A stretch of 64,000 nt of DNA, taken from Blastocladiella emersonii ATCC 22665. Lineage: Eukaryota; Blastocladiomycota; Blastocladiomycetes; Blastocladiales; Blastocladiaceae. The position numbers were made by a program, and so were the translations under genes. The notes below the pieces were generated by a model. It was not told the DNA's origin. It did not search any database and worked only from the letters and a program-made list of their open reading frames with translations. Shown one piece after another: positions 12,046 to 21,454 of the stretch (positions are counted from its first letter, which is position 1; each line of letters begins with the position of its first letter). The stretch is taken from assembly GCA_025594325.1 (NCBI GenBank), contig JANHCV010000012.1, positions 1,116,001 to 1,180,000 of the forward strand, in the 5' to 3' direction.

Positions 12046-12203
12046 CCAGCGTGTCTGCGTGCGACCGCCTCGGGCTTGTGTGAAGTGCAATTCTGAATTT
12101 TTTTTTCGTTATTTCCAAAGAGGTCTGCGCTAAAGAGGAGCCCCCGAGATCAGCCACTGAGCAAAGCGTGCCTCGTAATCACGCGCTGTGAGACTCGGTG
12201 CGA

Positions 12204-12227
12204 GACGCGTTTTGAAATCACGTGGGC
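12204..12227 (+). promoter_or_regulatory. Bipartite element upstream of E1
   Basis: GACGCGTT, seven bases (TTGAAAT), then CACGTGGGC. It lies about 165 bases before the E1 ATG. A further GAGACGCCTT-like half-site follows near 12260. Confidence 0.5.
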
Positions 12228-12391
12228 CGGGCGACGCGTCTCGCACTCGAGCCCCAGGTGTGAGACGCCTTGTCTCCAGAGGGAGACCGTGTGGGACTCT
12301 GCGCTTGCAGAGGCCTTGGATGACTTTGGAACCCTGGATCGGGGAACCGCCGCCAGGTGCTGCTCTCCAACTCCATGCAACGAACTGTGAC

Positions 12392-13540
12392 ATGCAACCT
12401 TACTATTACCTGCCCGAGTCTGAGGCCACGGCGTACTTGGTCCTCACCATCGCGGGCTCCCTGACATGCCTCTTCTGCCTCAGCGTCAGCGTGGTTGAGC
12501 TCGTCGGCCAGTTCCGAAAAGCGGACCGCTCGCACTTCAAGATTCGCTCGTGCACGGACTATGACTACATTCCGGCCATTCTATGCATCAGCTCGCTCGC
12601 CGTCGCAGCAGTGTTTGCGTGCTGCATCCACGCCGTCGCGCAGCCCGTCTACCCGGTGATTACCGAGTTCTATCCGTGGCACTCGACCGTCATCGCGGTC
12701 GAGGGCAGTCTGCTTGCGTCGTTGAACATGCTCATTATGCTGCGCCGCGTCAAGTCCGTGTGCATCAAGAAGACTTGGCTCGTGACCATCATGACGCCCG
12801 TCACGGTCGCCCTCGCGATGGCCATCTTCCCCGTCAACCTCACGGTCGGCCTGCTGACCGCCGAGGACGTGGTGCGCACCAACAGCCGCTGGGAGCACTA
12901 CCCGGTCAAACCGATCCTTCTCTGGCTCAACGGCATCACGGCGGCGTGGTGCATCGGATGCACTCTCTACGCGTACCGAATCGCATTCGTCGAAGCTGGC
13001 GACTCGGGACCTTCCACACCGCTGACGACGCGTATCACGACGCTGCTTCGGGGGCAGCCACCCGTACTCACGACCACCGCTTCCGCGCTGCCTGTCGCCT
13101 TCTCTTCGTCCTCGTCCACCCCATCACAGCCGCCGCAAAGCCCCATTGACGGAGCTACCGCGCGCAACCGTCCGCCGAGCCGCCAAAAGCTTCTCGGATC
13201 GATCCGCAACACGTACTGGATGCTGACGGTCGTGTACTCGGCCGGGTGGATCGTGATGATCGGGTTTCTCGGTGCTGCCGAGACGTTCATGACGAACGGG
13301 CTTCGGAACGTCCTGGTCGCGCTCTCGACGTGCGGAGGGATCCTGCTCGAGGCCCAGTTTCGGCGCATCGTGCGGTCCCGTGTCTCGCATGGCCGGCGCG
13401 TTGGGAAGCGGCTCAACATGCACTTTGAAGACACGGTCGACATTGTTACGGCGGTTCCGTCGGAGCTGCCCAACTTCGCTGATGACGCGGCCATGACGGG
13501 GGCTTCGACCAAAGAGTTTGACAGGAAGCAGAGTCTTTAA
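12392..13540 (+). CDS. E1: seven-transmembrane protein, receptor-like
   Basis: A single exon encodes 382 residues. Hydrophobic segments lie at about residues 14-38, 59-83, 95-118, 128-153, 171-197, 272-293 and 300-320, giving seven spans. A long serine/threonine/proline-rich loop separates spans five and six. Conserved family blocks are MLRRVKSVCIKKTW after span three, TPVTVA in span four and GILLEAQFRRIVRSRVSHG after span seven. The start at 12392 (MQPYYYLPESEA) is chosen because E2 and E3 start at the same point (MKEYRLPEAE, MQGYRIPDAE); the frame is open further upstream but lacks support. The topology is that of a G-protein-coupled-type receptor in the plasma membrane. No known receptor family is recognised. 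Confidence 0.72.
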   Translation: MQPYYYLPESEATAYLVLTIAGSLTCLFCLSVSVVELVGQFRKADRSHFKIRSCTDYDYIPAILCISSLAVAAVFACCIHAVAQPVYPVITEFYPWHSTVIAVEGSLLASLNMLIMLRRVKSVCIKKTWLVTIMTPVTVALAMAIFPVNLTVGLLTAEDVVRTNSRWEHYPVKPILLWLNGITAAWCIGCTLYAYRIAFVEAGDSGPSTPLTTRITTLLRGQPPVLTTTASALPVAFSSSSSTPSQPPQSPIDGATARNRPPSRQKLLGSIRNTYWMLTVVYSAGWIVMIGFLGAAETFMTNGLRNVLVALSTCGGILLEAQFRRIVRSRVSHGRRVGKRLNMHFEDTVDIVTAVPSELPNFADDAAMTGASTKEFDRKQSL

Positions 13541-13586
13541 TACACCCTGGCTTTCTGCTTCTAAAGTAAATGTGTCTCGAACTTCA

Positions 13587-13640
13587 GCCGCGTCGAGAAA
13601 ACACGTGAAGAGTGCGAGACGCGTTTCGAAAACCGGGATC
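13587..13640 (+). promoter_or_regulatory. Two bipartite-element copies upstream of E2
   Basis: GCCGCGTC, seven bases, CACGTGAAG lies at 13587-13610. A second copy, GACGCGTT, TCGAAAA, then a degenerate right half, lies at 13618-13640. The pair ends 71 bases before the E2 ATG. Confidence 0.5.
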
Positions 13641-13711
13641 CCGGCGAGCGATGCCTGAGGAGCTCGATTCGCTTGACCTCTAAATCCAACGACAGAGCCC
13701 AATGAATCCAA

Positions 13712-14777
13712 ATGAAAGAGTACCGACTACCTGAAGCAGAGGTTCCGTTCTTCTACGCGATCCTCGCGGTGGGTTCGGCCACCTGCTTGCTCTGCATCGC
13801 CGTGAGCGGGGCCGAGATCGTCGTCCACGTTCGCAAGCACTCGGATCGCGGCGGGCCATGGGGCAAGAACTTTGACTATGCGCCGTTCCTGCTGCTGGTC
13901 AGCTCGCTCGCGGCCACGTCGCTGTACCTGCTCAACTTCTACGCCGTGTCGCGGCCCGAGTTCCCCGTCATCTCCTACTTCCCTGCGTACTCTACGTTGA
14001 CGACGATCGAGTCGGCGACGCTCGCGTGCTCGGGCACCCTGGTCATGCTGCGCCGCGTCAAGACGGTTTGCATCAAGCGGACGCGGTTTCTCTCCGCCGT
14101 GACGCCCGTCACCGTGGCCATGGCCTCGGCCATGTTCGTCATCAACTCGGCCGCCACGTTCGTGCACTGCGAGAAGTACGCCCGCTCGGGCGGCGACTGG
14201 GGCCGGTACCAGTTCCCGAAGATACTGTTGTACTTGAACATGCAGCGTCTACGCGTTCCGCTCGGCCTTTTCGGAAATCTCCGTGGCGCCAAAGTCGTCG
14301 GCTGCAGCTTCCGCCGGCGCGCTCGTCGCCCCGCCGTCGGCCACCAGCGGCACGCAGTCGGGTTCGGCCCTGTCCGGCACGCTCTCGTCCGGTTCCTCAC
14401 CGACGCTCGCCGCCGCCACCGAGAAAGACGACCAGCGAGGCCGGGCGCAACAACAGCACCGGCGGCAGCACCTCATGGCGTCGATTCGCGCCACGTATCC
14501 GATCCTGACGTGCGTGTACGTGGCCGGGTGGGCATTTACGTTCGTCTTCTACGGGTTCGCGGGCGCGCAAATCACGATTGTGCCGCGTGTCAGCATCACT
14601 GCCATCATGATCTGTGCCGGCGTGCTCCTCGAGGCCCAGTTCCGGCGCATCGTCCGCACGCAGATCTCGCGCGGGCGGCGGGCTGGGAAGCGCACGGTGC
14701 ATCACTTCGAAGAAACGGTCGGCGGCGCTGTGACGATGGCGGCGCAGTCGCGCGTCGACGAGAAGAGTGTGCCGTAG
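13712..14777 (+). pseudogene. E2: 7TM paralogue with a frameshifting deletion in TM5
   Basis: Residues from MKEYRLPEAEVPFFY to KILLYLN align with E1 through the first four spans. The frame then changes and the alignment resumes with CSVYAFRSAF, the end of span five, running in the new frame to a stop at 14777. Compared with E1, about 26 bases coding the start of span five are gone. The second part keeps the serine/alanine-rich loop, span six (LTCVYVAGWAFTFVFYG), span seven and the LLEAQFRRIVRTQISRGRR block. As read it would stop shortly after the deletion, so it is most likely a pseudogene. A missed intron was considered, but no GT-AG pair of suitable size restores frame. Confidence 0.6.
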
Positions 14778-14975
14778 GCCGTCGAGCCTCTCGACGAGGT
14801 CTCCGAACCTCGGTCCTAGTGTACTCGCAACATGAGGAGCGTTGGTCGGTTGAAAGTCGCGCGATGAGTCGCGAAGAATACATTTGCACTCGTGTGGAGC
14901 TGACAAACCGCATAGGATGGACGGACGTGGACTCAAACGAGCGTCTTCCTGAAGCTGCTTACAAAATCTACGCAA

Positions 14976-14999
14976 AACGCGTCGAGAAATCACGTGGAA
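14976..14999 (+). promoter_or_regulatory. Bipartite element upstream of E3
   Basis: AACGCGTC, seven bases (GAGAAAT), then CACGTGGAA, 77 bases before the E3 ATG. A degenerate second copy starts near 15003, as upstream of E2. Confidence 0.5.
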
Positions 15000-15075
15000 A
15001 GTGCGAGACAACCTTGAAATGCTCAGACCAGACCCCGCGATACCTGTCCACGGCCAGCAGTTTCAATGAACGCAG

Positions 15076-15900
15076 ATGCAAGGCTACCGGATACCCGATG
15101 CAGAAATCCCGCTGTTCTACGCCCTGCTCGGAATCGGGTCGGCGATCTGCCTGGCGTGCATCGCCGTGAGCGGGGCCGAAGTCGCGACCCATCTCCGGAA
15201 GCAGCTCGGCCACGGTGATCACCGGAACCATTCCGAGGAGTGGAGAACACGCAAGCGATGCAGCAACTTTGACTTCGCGCCATTCGCGATGCTAGCGAGC
15301 TCTGTCGCGGCGAGCTCACTGTACGTGTTGAACCTCAACTCGGTCTCCCGGCCCGAGTTCCCGTACCTCTCCTACTTCCCCGTGTACACGACCTTGACGA
15401 TCATCTATTCCGCGATCCTCGCGTGCTCGAGCACTCTGATCATGATGCGCCGTGTGAAATCCGTGTGCCTGAAGCGGACGCGGTTCCTGTCCGCGGTCAC
15501 GCCCGTCACGGTGGCCATCGCCGCGACCATGTTCCCAGTCAACTGCGTGGTCGCGTCCCTGCAGTGCGAGGAGCTGGCGCGGACCGGTTTGGACTGGGCG
15601 CGGTACGTGTACGTCTCCGGCTGGGCGGCGACGCTCGCCTTCTCCAGAGTCGCCGGCGCGTACATCACGATCGCGCCGCGCGCGTGCATCATTGCGATCC
15701 TGATCTGCAGCGGGATCCTGCTCGAGGCGCAATTCCGGCGGATTGTGCGGTCGCAGGTGACCCGCGGGCGGCGGGCCGGGGAGCGCGCGGTGCATCATTT
15801 CGAGGATACGGTTGGCGCAGCGGTGACGATGGCACAGACGTGGCTCGTGGAAGATAGAGGCGCGACAATGGAGTTCGACGAGGCTGAGTCTTCTAGTTGA
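15076..15900 (+). CDS. E3: shortened 7TM-family protein lacking TM5 and the third loop
   Basis: A single open exon encodes 274 residues. The first four hydrophobic spans and the MMRRVKSVCLKRTRF block align with E1 and E2. The sequence then jumps in frame from GLDWARY (after span four) to VYVSGWAATLAF (span six), so span five and the serine-rich loop are deleted. Spans six and seven and the LLEAQFRRIVRSQVTRGRR block remain. A five- or six-span product would have its C-terminus on the opposite membrane face unless topology shifts. The gene is open throughout, so it may still be expressed. It may be a late stage of the same decay seen in E2. Confidence 0.6.
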   Translation: MQGYRIPDAEIPLFYALLGIGSAICLACIAVSGAEVATHLRKQLGHGDHRNHSEEWRTRKRCSNFDFAPFAMLASSVAASSLYVLNLNSVSRPEFPYLSYFPVYTTLTIIYSAILACSSTLIMMRRVKSVCLKRTRFLSAVTPVTVAIAATMFPVNCVVASLQCEELARTGLDWARYVYVSGWAATLAFSRVAGAYITIAPRACIIAILICSGILLEAQFRRIVRSQVTRGRRAGERAVHHFEDTVGAAVTMAQTWLVEDRGATMEFDEAESSS

Positions 15901-16271
15901 GTTATTTGAACGCGTCTGTACATCCAATCATCTCAACCGGGTGTAGCGGGACGGTCGGACAAGGAGACCTCGGGTGATGATGACCCACTGACGTGCGCCG
16001 CGAGCGACGACTCCCTCGGGTCTCGTTCGCGCCCACGATGGCCAACCTGTGTGCGGCCCTGGTGGAGCCCAGATTGCACTTCGTCCCGACGTCCTCAAAG
16101 TCGCGCGGCAGGTCGCGTTGCGCCCGCGCGCGATGTGGCGCCTGATGTGGCGCGCCGCCTCAAAGGACTCGTTGGCGCCGATGAGCAACCCTCGCTCCCC
16201 GACGACGCATGTAACTTGACAACGAGACTCTTAACACACTATCTACTTGCTGCAACGAACCGAAAACCACC
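15901..16271. other. Spacer between E3 and the RBR ligase gene
   Basis: Nothing coding is recognised. It should hold the E3 terminator and the RBR promoter. No bipartite element is seen near the RBR start. Confidence 0.5.
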
Positions 16272-18732
16272 ATGTCTACCACCGACCCACGTCTGGCGGC
16301 CGACCTCGCGCGGCTGCTCGACATGTTCCCCGACGCGGGTGCGCGGCCTACTTACTGTTCACCGTCTGTGCACCCACCCTGACGCCCAACCAATCAGACG
16401 AGGCGTACCTCGCGCAGTGTCTAGCGCACTACGACGCAGACGCCGAGTCGACGCGCGTCGGCCGCGTCGCGCACAAGATCGTCGAGCTGAACCACGGGTA
16501 CTACCCGCGCGTCGTGCGCACGCAGCACGACATCGCCACAGCCGCGGGCGCCTCTTCCTCCTCGAGCGCAGTGAAGCCACCAACCAACGCGACGCTCTCG
16601 TGGCGCCGCACGACGAAATTGGGCGCGACGGTGACGACGCCACCGCCGTCGGCCGCGGCCATGTCAACCGCCTCGAAGAACATGTACCTGACGGTGCTCG
16701 CGGAGCTGTTCCCCGCCGTCGACGCGGGGTACCTGCGCGAGAAGATTGAGGCGAACCCCGCCAACACGGTCGTGTGCGTCGCGAAGGCGCTGCTGCGGTC
16801 CGGCGCGTCCCGGCCGCCGCGGCGGAAGACGTGGGGGCAGTTGACGGCGGGGGATATGTTTCGCAGTCCTGAGGTACGCTTTTCACTACTGGTGGACCTG
16901 CCGGGCGTAACTCTGACCTCGCCGTTACCTCAAGTAGTATGTCCAGGGCGCGCGGTGTCGGCTGTACAACTCGTTCCCGCACCTGTGGAAGTCGTCCATC
17001 AAGGCGTACCTCGGTCCGTTACCCCTGTCGCCTCGCACCCGCCACCTCGCCCCTAACCATCCTTGCGTGTAGCCGAGAACCAGTTCGACTTCGTCGCGAC
17101 GTACCTCCACCTCCAAACCCTCCCCGCAACCTCCAACTTCTTCTTCGACCTGTTCAAGCGCGGCGAAGCCGCCGACCCGGCCATGTACGACCACGACCTA
17201 CTGCGGGACCTGGACCGTCTCGACTCCCTGGTCCACGCCGCGCAGGTGGACTCGGACCGCGCGCTCGCGCAATCCCTGAACCGCGCCGAGTACGCGGCCG
17301 AGGGCCAGGCCGTCGAGTGCGGGTGCTGCTACGCCGACGACGTGGCGTGGGAGGACGTGGCTGCGTGTGCGGCCGGCCACCTCGTGTGCCGCGCGTGCCT
17401 CGCGCGCGTCGCTAACGACGTGGTGTTTGGCGAGGCCGCGGCTGCGTACCTTGACCCGGTTGGGGGAAGCGGGATCCGGTGTTTCCACGCCGACGGCGGG
17501 TGCGAGGCTGGGTACCCCGACGACGCGGTGCGGGCTGCGCTCGAGGAACCAGCGGCGCGGGACGGTGATCCCAAAGCAACGACCCCGCGCCACGCGACGC
17601 CGTACGCGCTATACACGCACCTGGTCGCGCGGACCGCTGCGGCGCACGCGGGGTTCGAAGTCCACGCGTGCCCGTTCTGCGGGTCATTCGAGGTAGCTGA
17701 CCCGCCGCCGCCCGCCACGTCCGTCGCGGGCGCCGCGGTCCGGCTCGGCGCGCTCGTTGACTGGCCGCGGCTCGCGGCCTTGGCGCGCGACGCGTTCCGC
17801 CTTCTCGCGCACGCCGCGCACCGGCTCAACCCGTTCTCGCTCGCGGTGCCGGGGCTCGACCACGACGACGGGCGGGGGCCCGACGGCGACCGGTTTCCGC
17901 TGCTCATGCGGCTCGTGGTCGCGGTGCTCGGCGCGCAGGTCGTTGCGGCGTGGGTCGGCGCGGGCGAGGGGGTGGTCGCGGGCGTGTTGGGCGCCGCCGT
18001 GTACTGGCTCGCGGTCATGGGGCTCGATTTCGCGTACGTGCCGGAGTACATGCGGCGGGGGCCCGAGCACCATTCGGGGGCAACGGACGCGGCGGCGGGG
18101 CCGTTGGCGGTCATCGAGGAGCTGCCGAGCCGCGTCGCGGTGCGGCGGTGCCGGTCCCCCGCGTGCGGGCGGTCCGTGTGCCTCGAGTGCCGCGCCGAGT
18201 ACCTCCCGCTGCACCGGTGCCACGAGGCCGCCGACGAGTCGCTCCCGCAGGCCGTCGAGCACGCCATGTCGCAGGCGGTCAAGCGCGTGGTACGGCTTGT
18301 GCGGTTTCGATAGTGGTGTGAAGCTGACTCTTGACCGAGTGTAGTGCCCCGCGTGCTTCCTGCCCTTCACCAAGTCGGACGGATGCAACCTCATGACGTG
18401 CACGCGGTGCAAGTACGTCATGTGCTACGTGTGCCGGCGCGGGATCGGCAAGGAGAAGTACAGTACGTAGCCGCCCCCGCTCTCCCTCCCCTCATCCTGC
18501 CCACTCACCCCCGACGCGTCCCGTCGTAGAACACTTCTGCGGCCACTTCCGCCTAGTCCCGGGCCCGTGCACCGAGTGCACGGCGTGCGAGCTGTACGCG
18601 GCCGAGGACGAGCGCGCGGTACGCCGTGCCGCGGGCACCCGCGCGCGCGACGAGTGGCTCCGCGGACACCCGGGGACGCGCGTCCCCCGCGCCGAGCTCC
18701 GGCAGGTCCAGGATCTCATTGACCGCGCTTGA
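16272..18732 (+). CDS. RNF216-like RBR E3 ubiquitin ligase
   Basis: Six exons (16272-16338, 16398-16873, 16938-17013, 17073-18289, 18345-18462, 18530-18732) give 718 residues. RING1 is at CGCCYADDVAWEDVAACAAG with HLVCRACL. The IBR is split: HACPFC comes first, and CRSPACGRSVCLEC comes only after about 130 extra residues. RING2 reads CPACFLPFTKSDGCNLMTC, followed by MCYVCRRGIG and HFCGHF, PCTECTACELY. This order and the C-terminal histidine/cysteine block are those of RNF216 (TRIAD3). RING2 Cys in SDGCNLMTC is the expected thioester site. The insert in the IBR carries two hydrophobic stretches that could be a membrane hairpin. Donor 18290 (GTACGG) was chosen because it aligns RING2 without a gap. 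It is convergent with the PAK gene 60 bases away. Confidence 0.85.
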
Positions 18733-18791
18733 TAAGAAACGTCTATGTGTATATAATGAACACCATACCCACCCACCCGCTGTACACTCGC

Positions 18792-21454
18792 TCACCGCTG
18801 CGCGGCGGCGGCGTGGCGGTTCAGCATCGACCGGCGCCGCGCGAGCGGGGCCACGAGCCTCGCGAGCTCGTCGTTGCCGCACGCGAGGTCGAGGAACGGA
18901 TGGCTCGTGAGCTCGGCCGCCGACGCGCGCGCGTCCGGGTCGACGATCAGGCACCGCGCGAACATAAAGTCGATGAGCGCGGGACACCCGTCGACGCGGT
19001 CGGGGAACTGGAGCTTGGGCGTGCCGTTCGTCGCGATCAGGTACAGCGCCTTGAGCGGCTCCTCGTCGAGGTACGGCGGCGAGCCCTCGACGCACTCGTA
19101 GACCAGGATCCCGAGCGACCAGATGTCGAGCGACTGCGTGTACGTCTGCTGCTTGACGACCTCGGGCGCCATCCAGTACGGCGTACCCACGAGAGTCGCG
19201 CGCCGCGCCGATGCGTCCGGGACCCGCGCCGCGTACCCGAAGTCCGTCAGCTTGACGTGCCCGCGCGCGTCGAGCAGCACGTTCTCGGACTTGATATCGC
19301 GGTGCAGGATCCCGCGCGCGTGGAGGTACGCGAGGGCGCGGGTGACGGCGGCCGTGACGGCGGCGATGACGGGCGGCGCGAGCCCGACGTTCCCGCCGCG
19401 CATCTCCAACAACTCGGCGAGAGCGCCGCCCTCCATGAGCTCCATGACGACCCACAGCTCGACGCCGCCGACGAGCAGCGCGTCGCGGTAGTTGACGAGG
19501 TTCGGGTGCGCGACGGACTGGAGGACGACGAGCTCGTTGACGACCTGGTCGGCCCGCGGCTGGCTCGGCAGGTGCATCCGCTTCACCGCGACCCACGCGC
19601 CCGTCGGCCGGTGCCGCGCGCGGTACACGGTCGCCGACGCGCCGTGCCCGATCTTCTTCATCGCCGCGTAGTTGGCGGGCACGTCGACGCGGGAGACGAC
19701 ACGCTGGAGTTGCGCGACCAAGTGCGGCGGCAGGGTGCGCGACGTGGAGCGCCGGCGAGAGAGTTTCGGGATCCCGTTCGGCAGAGCGAGGCCGCCCGGC
19801 GGGATCTCGACAACAGGCAGTTCCGGCGCGGGTGCCGGCTCGGCGGCGGACTTGGCCTGCTCGGCCTCCCGCTCGCGGTCGAGCCGCTGCTGCTCCTTGT
19901 ACTGCTGGTACGTCGGCGTAGTGGGCCGCTGGACGGGCGTCGGCGGACGCTGCACCGGCGCCGCTGGCGCGGACGGGACCGGCGGCAGTTCGGCCGTGGG
20001 CGGCGGCGGGCTGGGCGACGGCATCATGGGCGACGGCGGGCGGAACATGGCGCGGCGCGGGGACATGGGCGGCGAGCCCGGTCCACCCGATGATGTCGTG
20101 GTGCGCGACATCTCGGAGCCCCGAGAAGCCACCATCGAGGGCGGCCGCGTAGACATGGCGATACTCGACCGCATGCGGCGCGGCGGGGGCGGCGGGAGCT
20201 CCGAGTCGGGTGTGGTCGGGACGGGCGGGAGCGGGGCCATGGGCGGCGGCGGCGGCGGGAGCGCGTCGAGGTGTCGCGGCAGCGACGTGTACGGGTGGAA
20301 CGGCGGCGAGGTGGCGACGCCACCGCTGCCGCCGCCAAAGTTCGGTGGCGGTCCGCCCGATGCCATGAGCGTCGACGGGCGCGCGCGGCGCGGCGGCGGC
20401 GGCGAGTCCATGACGCCCGAGTCGGCGCGCGAGTGGATGGAGGGGGAGGGGAGGGAGGGGACGGGCGGGACGCGCGACGGCGAGGCGGACGAGGACGGCG
20501 ACCGGTGCAGGCCCGGGACCCACGCGACTTCCTCGACGTACGACGGCGAGCGGTGGTGCATGCTGCTGCGCGAGCGGCGCGGCGGGTCGGCCGAGCGCGC
20601 GCGGAGCTGCTGCTGCTGCTGGGACCCGGCAACGCTCGCGGCGGCGCCCCGCGGCGGTGCGCGCATCTCGCCGGTGCCGTCGGTCGTGACGCTGTCGCGG
20701 CCCGCGGTGCCGGAGGTGCTGTGGGTGCGGTACGACTCGATGTCGATGGCGCTCTCGTCATACTCGTCGGCCTCGTCGTCGTAGACGGGCCGGCCGCCGC
20801 CGAGCGCGACGCGGTCGCCGCGCTGCACGTGGGCGTAGAACTCGAGCACGTCCAGCACGGCCTGCGGGTTCTTGATCATGTCCTCGCGCGAGATGGCCGA
20901 GCCCTGCAGCAGCGACTTCCACTCGTCGGGGAGGCCCTACATGTACACGGTGGCGTGAGCGGGTGAGGCGGACACCGCAGCGCAACGGAAGAACGCACCA
21001 GCAGCATGCCCGACTCGGGGTCGACGTTGACGTGGGTGTGGTGCTGAAAGTTGGTGGGCCAGGCGGCGGCGACGTTGAGGCCGGGGCACCGGACGTAGAC
21101 GTCGTCCATCCACGCGTACAGGTCGGCGTCGGACTTGAAGGCGAGCTTGACGGCGCGGTGCTTCCCCGACGTCCCGTACGACACCTCGAAGGCGTGCGGG
21201 CGCGACGACGAGGCCGCCGTCTCGATGCGCGCGACGCCGCGCACCTTGGCGAGCGGGATCTGCAGCACGGCCGACGAGCTGAACTCGGTCCGGTGCAGCG
21301 TCAGCGACGCCTGCCGCAGAACGACCCACCGCTTCGACCACGAAAAGTGCAGCAGACCGTCCTCTTTCGTCGCCAGGTAGCCCGCGCGGACGACGGGCTG
21401 CAGGTGCGGCGGCATCTCGTAGGGTTGCGGGTGCTTGTTGGAGGATGGTGGCAT
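18792..21454 (-). CDS. PAK-family kinase with PH and CRIB domains (Cla4 type)
   Basis: Exons 20999-21454 and 18792-20936 encode 866 residues. The 62-base intron has a GTGCGT donor and a GTAG acceptor, phase 0. A PH domain occupies about residues 24-125 (GYLATKEDGLLHFSWSKRWV). A CRIB motif follows (PTNFQHHTHVNVDPESG, then GLPDEW across the intron), binding Cdc42/Rac. A long proline/serine-rich linker leads to the kinase domain at about 590-845. It has IGHGASATVYRA, AVKRM, HRDIKSENVLL, DFG and GTPYWMAPEV, all catalytic residues present. The PH-CRIB-kinase order is that of fungal Cla4/Skm1, which act at sites of polar growth and septation. Function is inferred from the family. The ATG lies just before PPSSNKHPQPYEM. 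Confidence 0.92.

Noticed and set aside
18729-20784. Long open frames on the plus strand opposite the PAK kinase
   Set aside because: They mirror a GC-rich coding strand and have no domain or family support. The minus-strand frame has every kinase motif.
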